A stretch of 64,000 nt of DNA, taken from the NCBI GenBank assembly GCA_947652115.1, contig OX393563.1, positions 4,958,776 to 5,022,775 on the forward strand, read 5' to 3'. This document shows, one piece after another, positions 46,601 to 57,200 of this stretch. The notes below the pieces were generated by a model. That model saw only the letters and a list, made by a program, of their open reading frames with translations, searched no databases and was not told the origin of the DNA. The position numbers were made by a program, and so were the translations under genes. How positions within the stretch are numbered: the stretch's first letter is position 1; every line of letters begins with the position of its first letter. The stretch comes from Blastomussa wellsi (lineage: Eukaryota > Cnidaria > Anthozoa > Scleractinia > Plerogyridae).

Positions 46601-49600
46601 TTCCCGAGCTTTTAATTATAAGAAGGCTATAGAGAGTGAAGTTTTGTTATGCTCACACAATGGGAGAAAAGAATATCACGTTTCAAAAATAAGTAGCCCT
46701 TTTATATGAAAAATGTTCAAAAATGCATAAAAATTAAATGCAATGAAAAAGGTAAAAATATATAAAGCGAAAATAAATAAATAAAGCGACTGTGCGTTCC
46801 ATAAGCGTGCAGTTCTAGCAACCAGAGTAATGTTACTTACATATGAAAAAGTAATGGTTTCCAGTTTGAAGAGGAACAAAATACGTTCTTAAACGAGAAC
46901 CAAAGAAATCTCCCCAGTTTGATGGCTGCTCAAACGTTGGAACACATTTTGCAAAACTCGGCAGGTTTGGATATCGCTGATCCGCCAGCAGAAATTTGAC
47001 TCGTTTGTAATCTATTCTGTCCCACCTTTCTAAGTACACGCCATTTTTCACTAAAACAAACGTAAAATAATGACTGTAAGAAGTGTAATCTGAATATTTC
47101 ATAGCACTCACAAGCAGACAGAGTAGTATCAACACAAGTAGAAAGGTTCAAACCATTCTAATTAACGACAAGACTGCGAATGTTCTAATGGTGGTAAGAG
47201 CAATAGGCCCTTTGCAGAATCCGGTCACATGGTGCAAAATCCGCCATGCTTGAAGGCAAGCTTATTGTTATTCCCGCGCTTGCACATCCAAAATAAAGAA
47301 AAGTCAAGCTTGGCTGGATAAAGTCGCTTTGTTCTGGATCTCCCACTGCGTAACTTGCATTCTTTTGCATCCCAGCATGGCTGATTTTGTACCATGTGAC
47401 CGGATCCTGCAAAGGGCCTATTGTCCCTCTAAAGGAGAACGCGCGCACGAGGCAGAGAAGAGAAACTGATGTGACAGCCAAGCGAGTCAAACAGGTGATC
47501 GGCCGACCATGGCGTGGTGCTTGTTAGGGTTGACGATTGTGCGTTGGTATGAAGTGACCTCGATCTGTTTGAAATGAGATCCTGCAAGACTCTGATACGA
47601 AATTAAGGATGCGTGATGAAATCTCACATTCACACAAAGGTTGGTAAGGGCAATTAGCAAATGAAAACAAAAAAGAGCATTAGAAAGCCAACCTACGGTC
47701 TGGCCAGTAACTCACGTATGCGTGCAGTCTAAAGTGACAGCCATGGACTGCTGCTTCGGCCTTGTTGGGGCATAGCGGTGGCGACGCGGTATATTTAACA
47801 ATTTGATTATGAGCTCGAGATTTCTATGCGGTGATAGTCGATGAGGCCGAAGGCCGAATCAACTAATCACCTCATAGAAATCGAGAGCGAATAATCTAAT
47901 AGTTTTAGTAAAAATCATAATAAACGAATCGCGTGTCGGTGAAAAAATTCGAAACTTCGCTAAAGCGAAACTTCGCTAAAGCGCGAAAACGTCGACAGTT
48001 TGAAGACGTCCTTCAACCACTGCACTCTAATGGATGATAGTGTGCAGTAGCTCAGCCAATCAGATTGAATCAGATTGCGACATTTGCGTTAGTATACTAT
48101 TAATAGTAGATTTTTACTAAAATAATATAGTCGCGCGTACGAGCCCATTACTCCCGAGGCGGGTGTAAGACACCCAGATGCCATGATATTTACACTCTTC
48201 GTTTAGAACGTGGTAGAATGAGGTTTTAAAAAGTAAAAACATAAAACTAAACGAAAATATACTTACGGTTGCAAGGTGGATCAGTGCTACCAAATGCTCT
48301 TTTACGCCGAATAACATCATTCTCATCTTTGACTGCGTAAATACAGAGGGTATAAATATGGTTACATGAACACACAATTATAAACGAACCCTGGAAGCCC
48401 CGATAAATGCCACCATGAAGTTACATTTAATAATAGGATTTTTACTGTGAAAAACACATCAACTAGTCGAACATGTTTTAAGTTCACTTTAAATTCAACA
48501 GCTTTACTTGATTGCTCCATCAGGTTTCATTCAAAAATGTTTATGTTAATTAACCAAGAGTTTAGAGTGCTACTATGACGAAATTTGCATGTCTCCAATA
48601 TAAGCAAAGTAGTCTGCATAAAAAGAAAAATGCCACTTTATTTTTTAAATATGTTTTGTCGTTACAGCGATTCAAGTTTTTAAAATATACAAATTAGCTT
48701 ACTGATGACGTCATTTACTTAACCAAATTTTAATCAAATATATGAAGAACCAGTTTGTATCAGAAATGTTTGATTCTCATGACTTTACTAGGTGAGTTAT
48801 GCAATATGAGATTCAGAATTACGTTGCCATGGCAACATGCGGGGTCTCAGGCCTCCCCAATGTTCAAGACTATTCTGGCCATTTTTGGCAGTCCATTTTT
48901 ATATCTCTCAATGGCTCCATATCTGCATGATCCCACAAGCATATTTATGTGCTAGGTTGGTTCTTTAATTTTTCTGGGATAAAAATCACTCAGATACTGA
49001 AAAGGTTCGAGAGGACTGGAAAAGAGTGTATTACCATGGAAACAACATTTAATTATAACTGTAGGTGTGTCGTCTGTAAAACTATTAGTGTGCCAAGTTT
49101 CAATTGTCTCTGTAGACCACTGACAGAAATATCCCTATTTATTTACTTGATATAAAACTGGGTTAGTAGATGACGCCATCAGTGTCTAAACTTACATATC
49201 TTGGGAACTACTACTGATATTTGAAAACGAAAAACGGCATTTGAATCTTACACGAAGCACTGCGTAATTCCCATAAAAAAACAAGGTGTAAAAATTTGAC
49301 CACATTTTACTTCAAATGTGCACACGCTGACTAACTGACTAAACCTCGCTTGGCGAAGTGAAGAACAGAACCTCAAAAAACCATACCTATTCCGCTTCCC
49401 ATACCTAGTAGCCCATACCTATTACCCCCTCCCCCTTCCCACGGGGTAGCTATATAATATATGTACGTGAAAGCGAACGCAAATAATAATTAATAACAGA
49501 GAAACTTCTAAAGTAAAATATAATCATATTCAGTGAAGTAACTTGTGTAGTAACGAGGCCGTAAAATGTTTCAATATTTTGTATTTATAAATATATTATA

Positions 49601-49928
49601 TTTATATATAATTACTGGGAGGTCCCAAAATTGGACACAAGTTCCAAATAAGAACTATTTTACAAAATATATTCGCTAGCGAGGCCGCATTCAGTTTCAA
49701 GGAAATGTTTGGTTGAAATTTCCTTAGAACTTGAAGTTGCGGGTTAACTGCGGGTTACCCAGACATTCACTGACCTTTCATTTACAGACAGCGTGCGCTG
49801 CAAGAAAACGAAAAGAAATTCCACTTACCTCGCAAGTTTTGGGTCTTGGTTTTGAGATCATAACTTTGAGATAAAGCGATTAAAACAAAAGTACATACTT
49901 CAAAACAAACGGTGGCTGATCGCCTCAT
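36348..49928 (-). CDS. Gene B: secreted PA14 / Gly-rich / AbfB-like / Pro-rich / minicollagen-CRD protein
   Basis: Eleven exons join into 990 codons plus stop: 49928-49829, 48332-48267, 47050-46841, 44548-44437, 43428-43247, 42755-41877, 40375-40103, 39913-39479, 39358-39089, 38851-38522 and 36463-36348. All boundaries are AG/GT and the frame is continuous. Order: signal peptide 1-33, RRKR propeptide segment 34-55, PA14-like 56-223, Ala/Gly-rich 224-516, AbfB-like 517-752, unassigned module 753-842, Pro-rich 843-952, variant CRD 953-990. Nearest relative is C. The design fits a secreted, proteolytically matured, disulfide-crosslinked structural protein, plausibly of the nematocyst wall. An in-frame upstream ATG at 49973 exists; 49928 gives the better signal peptide and the MRR start seen in A1 and A2. 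Confidence 0.87.
36700..36910 (+). repeat. SINE-like dispersed repeat
   Basis: GGTGGCCTAATGGTTAGTGC resembles a tRNA A-box region, followed by GATGGACCAGCATCCCATCG and TAAGCTCCGGC...ATGGGCCACTGGGCTCG, strings I recall from coral repeats. It lies in B's last intron. Confidence 0.5.
36911..38320. other. B last intron remainder
   Basis: AT-rich. The open frames at 36820-37086, 37561-37791 and 37680-37913 have no features I can support. Confidence 0.4.
38324..38460. mobile_element. Inverted-repeat element next to B Pro-rich exon
   Basis: AATAAAATGACTTTTTGAGG at the left is matched by CCTCAAAAAGTCATTTTATT at the right, with further pairing inside (GCGCCCGC / GCGGGCGC). About 137 bp, only 60 bp from the exon's splice donor. 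Confidence 0.65.
38522..38851 (-). repeat. B proline-rich exon
   Basis: 110 codons of Pro/Ala/Ser repeats (PPAAAPPAPPPAPLLPPPPA) with HNHLSPPSPH. GTAAGT donor, phase 1, leading to the CRD exon 2 kb away. Confidence 0.8.
39089..39358 (-). other. B unassigned beta-rich module
   Basis: One exon: CVAVNFINNFGSQFKLFSS, KHEGYLVTGSGFKLKLII, HVTFYAEDPQRKHRILLNG, then a G-C-P-E-F-x-x-V-x-V-T end. It lacks the basic insert found in A1/A2. Confidence 0.6.
39479..40375 (-). other. B AbfB-like beta-trefoil
   Basis: Exons 40375-40103 and 39913-39479. VSFESVCLPGAYLKQKNYDM matches the AbfB strand pattern. It is followed by DKESSFTVYSVM and KDWYICQR, then CTFLFHPVAQNENKF and a Pro-rich tail with CIPVCPAG. 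One exon here covers what A1/A2 split by a phase-0 intron. Confidence 0.62.
40611..40774. mobile_element. Inverted-repeat element
   Basis: AATTCCGATATATTAATATT on the left pairs with AATTTTAATATATCGGAATT on the right; inner copies of CCGAGGCTTAGGG and its complement. In a B intron. Confidence 0.6.
40931..41062. mobile_element. Palindromic MITE (CAATTATTCCA family)
   Basis: CAATTATTCCATTCGCCC...TTGGATATGA is mirrored by TATATCCAACGCGGGCTCAT and GGAATAATTG. Same family as 14088-14185 and 45481-45615. Confidence 0.6.
41877..42755 (-). other. B Ala/Gly-rich exon
   Basis: Starts with the Ala-rich helix-like run (KVAARAGAKAGSSFGAKWAR), then a conserved FNIIIQNGSVVDITGPG segment, about 160 residues of Gly/Ala/Ser repeats (TAGAAAAGGVAGAGGEGG type), and a unique end with YIPKPGEDPQAIARALVWR. 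The Gly runs are silk- or elastin-like rather than collagenous. In A1/A2 an intron splits the equivalent at the FNI segment. Confidence 0.72.
43657..43771. mobile_element. Palindromic MITE (CAATTAGACTAC family)
   Basis: ACAATTAGACTACTCGCCCT is mirrored by CGGGCTTGTAGTCTAATTGT, with CTATGAGCGATAGTCAAC / GTTGACTATTCGCTCATAG inside. Related in layout to 47791-47912. Confidence 0.6.
43905..44075. repeat. Degenerate GTCAGTCG/GGTCGGTT tract
   Basis: Imperfect short-period repeat of GGTCGG, GTCAGTC units in a B intron. Confidence 0.55.
44727..45480. repeat. Second copy of the A1-intron dispersed repeat
   Basis: Shares TTATCCCATGCCTTGA, AATCAGGAGC, CACAAAAGTTTCC and GCGTTCAT with 13985-14620, but is interrupted by about 440 bp (around 44910-45350) with no coding features I can support. 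Confidence 0.5.
45481..45615. mobile_element. Palindromic MITE (CAATTATTCCA family)
   Basis: AACAATTATTCCATGAGCCC with GTTGGATATGAGG, mirrored by CCTCATATCCAAC and ATGGAATAATTGTT. In a B intron. Confidence 0.6.
47201..47423. mobile_element. Inverted-repeat element
   Basis: CAATAGGCCCTTTGCAGAAT is matched by the complement at 47404-47423 (TCCTGCAAAGGGCCTATTG). The arms extend through CCGGTCACATGG. In the intron between B exons 2 and 3. Confidence 0.6.
47791..47912. mobile_element. Palindromic MITE
   Basis: GAGATTTCTATGCGGTGATA is mirrored by ATCACCTCATAGAAATCGAG, around a GAGGCCGAAGGCC centre. Confidence 0.55.
48267..49928 (-). other. B signal peptide and RRKR propeptide exons
   Basis: Exon 49928-49829 starts MRRSATVCFEVCTFVLIALS. 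Exon 48332-48267 encodes KDENDVIRRKRAFGSTDPPCN. RRKR is a furin-type cleavage site just before PA14, as in nematocyst proteins whose propeptides end in basic residues. The intron has no coding signal. Confidence 0.75.
49370..49450 (+). repeat. ACCATACCTATTCCGC-type repeat fragment
   Basis: AAAAACCATACCTATTCCGC followed by TAGTAGCCCATACCTATT and CCCCTCCCCC: same family as 10229-10445. Confidence 0.5.
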
Positions 49929-52299
49929 CTCAATTGCGACCCTAAGGGAAACAGGCACTTCGCGAAAGGTCATTTTTCGCCATAAATATTGATGCTTTTT
50001 CGTCTGTGATCGATAGACTTAAGGTAAACAAAAGGCCACCTGTGATGAATAGGCTAGTACCATGAGACCGTGTTAAGAAAATTCAACACTGCAATTAAAA
50101 TATCAAATATCAACAAAGAGAATATTTAAAAAATTCTAGGCAATGATTTAGTGGCATTTAGAATTTAGCGTTGTACTAAATTATCTGAAATGTGTGGTGG
50201 AAATAGAGTGGAAATAGGCCAAGAGCTGAACTCGAGAATTCGGAAATATACCAGATACAAACTTGATATTTTATCGCCCGTTAGAGGCATCTAAGACAGT
50301 GGTAGATAAAAAGAAATTATTGAGTAAGAATGATGTTCAATTACTCAGCATAATTTTCAAATCAAAATTATATACCGAGAAAAGTATTTCGCTTTTTCAA
50401 TTGTGAGCAGAGGCGTTAGGGTACTTGTCTGATAAAGAGAGTGATCCCTATCTCCTCCCCTTCTATTCAATATTCCAGACAATAGCCTGCTTTCATTACT
50501 TTTGTTTCTCACGCCGCGAGCGAAATAACAGACAACATGGGATATTTAAAGAGAAAGAAAAAGCTGCGAACGGAAAACTGAGCGGGTAATGGGCCGTGGA
50601 AACTTCACACTCCTCCACTGAGAAACTTGCCACGGTCGGGGAATTTGGTAAGAGGGTGTCAGGAGTTGCGAGCTGTGATTGGTCCACTGTTTCCTAGACA
50701 ACTCCAATTGCAACGCTATAGCTGGTTTTCACCGCTACGGCTTCAAAAAATAACCATGCAATGAAAAACCCTCATAAATTCAAATGTTATAAAATATCAA
50801 TAGATAAACAATATTTCCAAGTCTCAGGTCTGTGCGGTACCCATTCTTGAGTTACTAATTTGCCGAAGCATTTCAATCAAATTTGTGGAGACAACTGTTA
50901 ATCGATATCTAGTTTTCATCTTTTTTCCGAAAAGTGCTATAAAGTTTCAATAATCACAGAATCCGTACTGTAGCATACGGATCCTCGCACTCGATTGCTA
51001 AACGATATATATGTATGCCAAATATGGGCACATAGCTGTTAGGAATTAATTGTAGTCTAATTGTGACATCATGATGAAGTACAGGTAGTCAAATCTCCTA
51101 AAACTGTCTTGATCTTCACTATCTTCACTACTATCATTTTTGACGTTTGAAGCACGTTTGGCGGTTGAAGGGCAGCCATAACCTAGAGTGGTAGGCTTGC
51201 CGGAAAGCAGAGATAAAATCCCTTGGACGGAATGACGTCACGAAAACGCGGCTGAGCTGCTGAGAACTGTTTCAAAATGGCGGCAACGATTTCGAACTCT
51301 GGCTCCTTTGGAGACGAATTTCGTAAGGAAAACCTACACTTTAGAGGCTGAAACTTCGGCGAGTAGCTAAACTTGATGCAATCTTTGAATATTAACGTCG
51401 ACAAAAAAAGGCTTTTTGGAGTGACTTTCTCCATAAAATTAAACTGGGATTAATTGTATTTTCAGGTTCGCAATCTGGGGTTTTGTTTCTTGTTTATTTT
51501 TTCTTTTAAATTTAACTTAAACAAAGAAATTGAAACAAACTTCTAATTGTACAATTGGTGAATAAGTCATTTCTTATAGCTCTTAAAAATAATATTATAC
51601 ATTTACAATTGCAGTTTTTGTCTGGCGTATATCTTGTTTTAGTATCTATTAAGACAGTAGACTGTAATTCTTTTAATTGGTAACAAACACAGCAAAATAC
51701 TTTTCAGATTGAAAAAACTATATTTTAAAATAGTGGATTTTAGTAGAAGGAGTTGATAGCTGATAAAAGACGAATGTCCTTTAAAGGATTGTGAAACGTT
51801 CTTTGCTAAACATATATTACAAAACTGATTATTCCACAGCAAAGAACGTTGGCCACGTATTTTGAACTTTGCAGAAACGGGACGGGACGGGATGGCTAAG
51901 TTATATTTTCCACGTGTTACTGCCTAATGGTGCATGTCAATAAGCGTGTTATTTTCGTCTTGTATCCTTTTTGAGAACACTGTCTCTTGTGAAACTGTAG
52001 CCACACCTTCATGTACATCTGCAAGGCACTCAGCAACTCTTACTGACAACAGTAAGTTGGACATTGAGAGGAGCATCCGGGAACAGGCGTGGTACAGCTC
52101 GTTGGACAAGCTACGGAAACAAATTGGTTTTGAGTCTGTGGTGTCTAAAGTGCATGAAAACCACGGGCACGAAGACTCGTTTGGCCATAGCTTATTGGAA
52201 TTTTCTTTTGGGAGTGCAAAAGAAATTTCGCGAAATGGAGGTGACATGGACTCACCTAGTGGTCCCGGGGGTGGAGTACTACCTTAAATTTTGGATAGG
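49929..52299. other. Intergenic B-C, left part
   Basis: No supported gene. The frames at 50496-50687 (-), 51183-51434 (-) and 51934-52287 (+) show no domain or conserved motif. I searched the minus strand for paired Cys codons that could mark a CRD exon of gene C and found none with the right context. Confidence 0.4.
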
Positions 52300-52680
52300 T
52301 GTGTGTTGCGACGGTCCTTAGGCCCTGACTCTATTTAAGAATATGGTAAAAACGAAATTTGATGCCCTATTGAAGGCCCAAACCCTATTCAACAACGAGA
52401 AAACGAGAACTAAGAAAGGCATGAACGGGTCAACTTTGTTTCATTCTTGCAACGGTAATTAAACAGACCGTTTCTTGTTCCTTCAGCTTGCCGTTTTCGA
52501 ACTGCAATAGAGATACCCTAGCTAGGGATCACACCAGGAACAACGCCAAAATGACAAAAATGATACCTTTTCAAGGAACGAGAACCTAAAAAAACCATAC
52601 CCCATCCCGCGGAACAAACCTATATAGCCCATTTATTGGAGTACCCCCCCTTTCCCCCCTTTCTTTCCCGGTTACAAATT
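52300..52680 (+). repeat. ACCATACCCCATCCCGCG-type repeat
   Basis: CTAAAAAAACCATACCCCAT with CGCGGAACAAACCTATATAG and poly-C, matching the 10229-10445 copy. Confidence 0.5.
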
Positions 52681-52818
52681 ACTCCGCCCTCCAACTGGGT
52701 GGATGCATTTTGTGATCCTGGCCCTGTATAAACCCATCTGCTATTAGATCGAACCAGCTTATCTTCGCTTCCGTCCTACTAGCCTTGCAGTTTAACTATT
52801 GGTTTGTTCTACACTTAC

Positions 52819-52887
52819 CTGCAGTTGCAAGTGGCGCCTTTTCAGGATGCAAATGGTAGTGATAATGGATTGATCCATGACCATTTC
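52819..52887 (-). other. Candidate His-rich 69-bp exon of gene C
   Basis: AAAG|GA acceptor and G|GTAAGT donor in phase 1-1, encoding GNGHGSIHYHYHLHPEKAPL then ATA. It lies downstream of C's Pro-rich exon in the correct strand and phase, but the acceptor tract is weak and no following exon is identified. Could be chance. Confidence 0.2.
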
Positions 52888-52957
52888 CTTTCAAACCAGA
52901 ATGACACAGAGAAATTGAGTTATCACTTTATGACTTTCATAAAGACAGTAAGGAATT

Positions 52958-53230
52958 AAAGGGGCAGTCTCACGCTATTTTTAGTACCACATCGAAAAGT
53001 CAAGGGACGCGTTTCGGTTGATAGAAACCGCATGATAATGATAAAACATCCGTTGGAAGATTATCGTAATGTATAGAAACGGTTTATAGATGTTTTTGTG
53101 GGCGGATGGCCAAGATCGAGATTGATACCAACTTGAACACGTCGGGTACAAGTTTTCCCATCACATTTCATGTATCCCATCACATTTCATCGGCAGTGGA
53201 ACTGCCTTTGTGAACGGGAGACAAGACGCC
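52958..53230. repeat. Truncated copy of the AGTCTCACG MITE
   Basis: AAAGGGGCAGTCTCACGCTA through GATCGAGATTGATACCAACT matches 8869-9080; the right inverted end is missing. Confidence 0.55.
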
Positions 53231-53443
53231 TTATAACCAGAATTGAGGAAAACACATTGCATTAAGGAGTATTTGACAAATCCAGCTATTATCAAATACA
53301 GTTGAAAACCACCCTAACACAGTTTATACTTGAAAGCGTTTCTTTTATTCTTTTAGGTGTGGTGTGGGAAATACCTCATAAAATCAATCCAATTTTTACC
53401 ATAACTGCAGAAATTCTCTCTCATTAACTCTAAAAGATTGCAC

Positions 53444-53999
53444 TTAAGGTGTCTATACGGCCAACAGGGTGTTTGTTGTTTTGGTATCTCTATAATGTGT
53501 AAAAAGGTATTCTGAGAAAAAAAAATTGGATTCCGAAATTTTAACGGCCTAAAATCTAGCTTTAAAGTTCCGGCTTCAGCCACGCCCAATGAAGTTAACC
53601 GTGAGTCAGTGCAAAAAAAGAGTCTGGGTTTCTTAATGGGTCGTGACGTCAAGTCAAGAATTGCCAAATACTGCTAGTTCAGTTCACTGTCGTTTCAGTA
53701 GTGGTTAGGAGTTTTCGTCGACAAAAAACAAACAAACTGAGGTCGATGAAACGATGCGGGCGACGAGAAAGCAAAATAAAAACATGAAGCTTTGATATGT
53801 TTCTGAAGTGACGTCATCCGTCACCAACCTTTCGTTACGCGGTCAACTTCATTGGGCGTGGCCGAAGCGGGAAATTTATAGCTTGATTTCTTGGCAGCAA
53901 GCATCGGAATTCCTTTTTTTTTTTTGGTTTGAATACATTTTTAGATGTAATAGAGATACCAAAACCGTGAAAACCCTGTTGGCCGTATGAACACTTTAA
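53444..53999. mobile_element. TTAA-flanked MITE
   Basis: TTAA at 53444-53447 and 53996-53999 bound inverted ends (GGTGTCTATACGGCCAACAG / complement of CTGTTGGCCGTATGAACACT). Inner arms pair over TTTTGGTATCTCTAT. A second GTCACTTCA / CACGCCCAATGAAGTTAACC inverted pair lies within. Confidence 0.6.
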
Positions 54000-54218
54000 T
54001 GTACTTTTAAGTCTAAAGTGGAGGAAAAGAGTCCCAAATTGAAAACATCCTATCAGATTCAGATAAGTGAAAAGTTAAGAAAAAGAGTCCTAAATTGAAA
54101 AAATTCGATCAGATTCACAGACCCGGCCGAGCTTCTGCTGATATCAAGAGCCACGCACAATCGTTAGCAGAGAACAATGGAAAAACCAATCTTATTCCCA
54201 GGCCAAATTTTCAACTGA

Positions 54219-57200
54219 TCACGTTGAGGGGATCATAACAAGGTGAATGTAATCTTTTAAGATTAACTGTGACTCACCACTTGTAGATGGACTGCCTGAA
54301 GCTGGAGCTGGACTGGAAGTTGGACTCACTGATGGCGGTGAATAATTTGGTGGTGCTGCTGCTGGTGTAAAGGGAGGAGGAGGAGGAGAAGGAGACGGTG
54401 GTGGTGGTGGTGGTGGCGGAGGTGGTGGTGGAGAAGAAGGAGGAGAGGGTAGCTTTGAAAGTGGAGGGGGGTGCTCAGAAGAAGAAGGATTTAGTGCAGA
54501 TTGATTAGGGGCGGCGTGGGCGCTGTAATGTGCAGCTGGATATTTGCCTGGTGGTTCTTGTGGAGCATTACCTGTAGTAGTAAAACGCATTTTTTGAATT
54601 GAAATTTCATACTCTTCTGTTGAATTCACTCTCTGCAGCAACAAATGCAAATTTTCGTGATACCTTGTTCGGAGGTAACTGTCACATTTAAGAATACAGG
54701 GCATCCGTAAACCACTGGCTCGAATATTCTTGGTTGTCCATTCAAAAGTATTTTGTGCTTTCCTCCCGAGTCCACCGCATTGAAAATAACATGACTATGT
54801 AGTTCAGGTCGGTCTATCATTAGCTTGAGTTTAAAGCCAGATCCCGTAACAAGATATGCCTCAGTCTTGAGAGAAGAGAAGAGTTTAAATGGAGATCCAA
54901 AGTCGTTAATAAAGTTCAAGGCGACGCACGTTTCTGAAATAGAGAAGAACTGGTATTTCACTTAATAATTCGGCAATATGTGTTAATCATTCAGAAGCAT
55001 TATGCACAATGTGGTGTGATGCAATTTTTCCTTGTCTGTTGCTTAACGCCCAAATGTTTCAAACTGATTTTAGTTTTGTCCATCTTTAGACAATTTACTT
55101 TCGAAAGTTGACAAAGTTCCCTTGATGACCTGTGGACACAGAACGAAATCAAATATTTTAACCAACATGCATTTATTCAGAATTTTTGGAATATGTAAAC
55201 AGTTGGTCAAAAGTTGGTTTGTACAAGTTAATAGTCAGCAATCGCAGTAGGATTTTTAATTTGTTTGCTGTTATGGAAAAATTAATTTACGAAGAAAGCA
55301 TCGATTATGTCCCTGCAAAACAGCAAAGGATTCCTTAATGCATGTTTTTAGGTCGGCAGTTCAGTATTCGTAAGAGATGAAAATATGTCTATATAAATAC
55401 AGATCGAAATTATTCCCCCTTTCTGTCTCGGCTTAGTCAAGATGAGAAAACATCAACCCGGGAAACGAGAGGGAACTTTCAGTTGATGATTTTCAATGTG
55501 TTTTCCAAAATTTGGTTGTGTATGATTTATCTTGCATGCACTGAGAATTACACGTTTGAGACATGTTTGTCTTCCTAAAATAGATATGGCCAACAACTAT
55601 ACTTTTATAACTTGTGATTGAAGGCTTCGCCGGTAAGCTTGGAATTGTGGATCCAGATGCTGGCTTTTCGCCTTGTGCTACTCCGGCAGTTTCTGCTCCG
55701 GAACACACCGGTATACAGACAGGCTGAACTGGAACCGGCGTCGATGGTGCTTTCGGGACTAAGTGAGGGGGGTGTGGAAGTGGCTGTCCTCCTATAGCGG
55801 GATGCACAACTGGTCCAACAACGTTTTTGCAATTCTTGTATTTGTTCTCGTATTGTGGTATTGGCATAAATGAAAATGTGCACCGCTCAAGGACATCCGG
55901 GTCACCGTTATAAAAGTCCAGTTTGATGGGTGTATTGACATGAACATTTGCTCCTTTGTCACGACAAATATACCAATCTCGATGCATTGATTTTAGCAGC
56001 AAACTTGCACTATATTTCATCACGTTATATACTTTGAAAGAACTTTCTTTATCTGTTGAGGGAAAAATAAATAAATTACGAACAACTGTTTGAGCATAAA
56101 TCGTTGAGCAGGTAACACTTTCAATGCAGTTTATTTGAAAGATTTCCGCCAGCAAACATTTGCACTGAACCGATTTCCATATCGATTTACAATCGATTTA
56201 CAGTACCGATTGAAAAAAAATCCATCGAACAAAACGTTAAATTTGAACAGCTGAAACTAAATTACTGTGTGCTATTTTAGTAAACGAACCAGTTGCGTTA
56301 AAAATAGCCTTTCTACAACAAAATTTGAAACGAAACAAAACTGACGGACCTTTCAGTACACTATGCTTTCCATTTTCCAACTGAAATAAACGGTCTTCTA
56401 CAAAAGAGATACTAAATGCTCAAATAATGCTAATTAAAAGGACGATATTTTATTAATTCAAACCTTTTCAGCAGGGTTTTACGTACGTTAACAGAAACGC
56501 GGGATCGAATGGTGGAAAAGGAGAGAGAAAACAAACATCGACGCCTTTGACAAACTAAAACCGCTGCCTTCACCTCAATCTCCACTCAGCAACATTAGGG
56601 TAGCACTTGAACCTTTTTGTTTTTGAATTTCGAGTCTTCATTTTCTCTTAAAAATAGTTTAGAAAAAGAGTAAAAAAATTCCAAGAAATTGCCACAAAAA
56701 TGCTTGAATAATGTTTAATTATCCTCAAAAAAGGTAGCATAATGAACAAAAACCTGTTCACAGTTCTTCAATAATTTCACTTACCGAAAAGCTCTGATCC
56801 ATCCCTTTTTTGTAGGATAAAGTGATAGTTCTTCTGTCTCATGAAATATCCCGGTAGGCAAACTGACTCAAATGAAACACTCTCCTTTCCTGGTTTAATC
56901 TTTTTGTATAGTGCAGGCATTTGAACTTTGAATACTTGACAAAACGGCCGTAGTGCCACTTCGCCATTAAAAGATCTCCAACAGAAGTTAAGGCTGCCAT
57001 TCTCTTGTGGGTACGGGACATCCCAGGAGTGGACAGTATACATTCCATCTTGTACAACTTGTAAAAGGAAAGAAGAAGGGGTCGTTATATTTTTAGAAGG
57101 TTCAGAATGTGCATTTTGTCCACTGGTAATATTTTATTTTAATACAACTTGAGTGCTTGAACGTTTACTGTATCGGTTGAACAAAATTAAGTAAACAATT

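Larger units (their letters stand above)
43247..47050 (-). other. B PA14-like domain (three exons)
   Basis: Exons 47050-46841, 44548-44437 and 43428-43247. Motifs: VYLERWDRIDYKRVKFLLAD, FFGSRLRTYFVPLQTGNHYF, ELFLSTNDKPEGKTMI, then KKGVYYYMEAIMKDDHQ and VALETPDG. It differs from A1/A2 by its DYKRVKFLLAD helix and an extra Cys (FAKCVPTF). Confidence 0.7.

Noticed and set aside
50515..50545. Paired Cys codons as a CRD exon for gene C
   Set aside because: The TGTTGT on the minus strand has no preceding spaced cysteines and no acceptor in phase.
51934..52287. 117-codon plus-strand open frame
   Set aside because: No recognised motif and it runs into a dispersed repeat; a second overlapping frame is similarly open.
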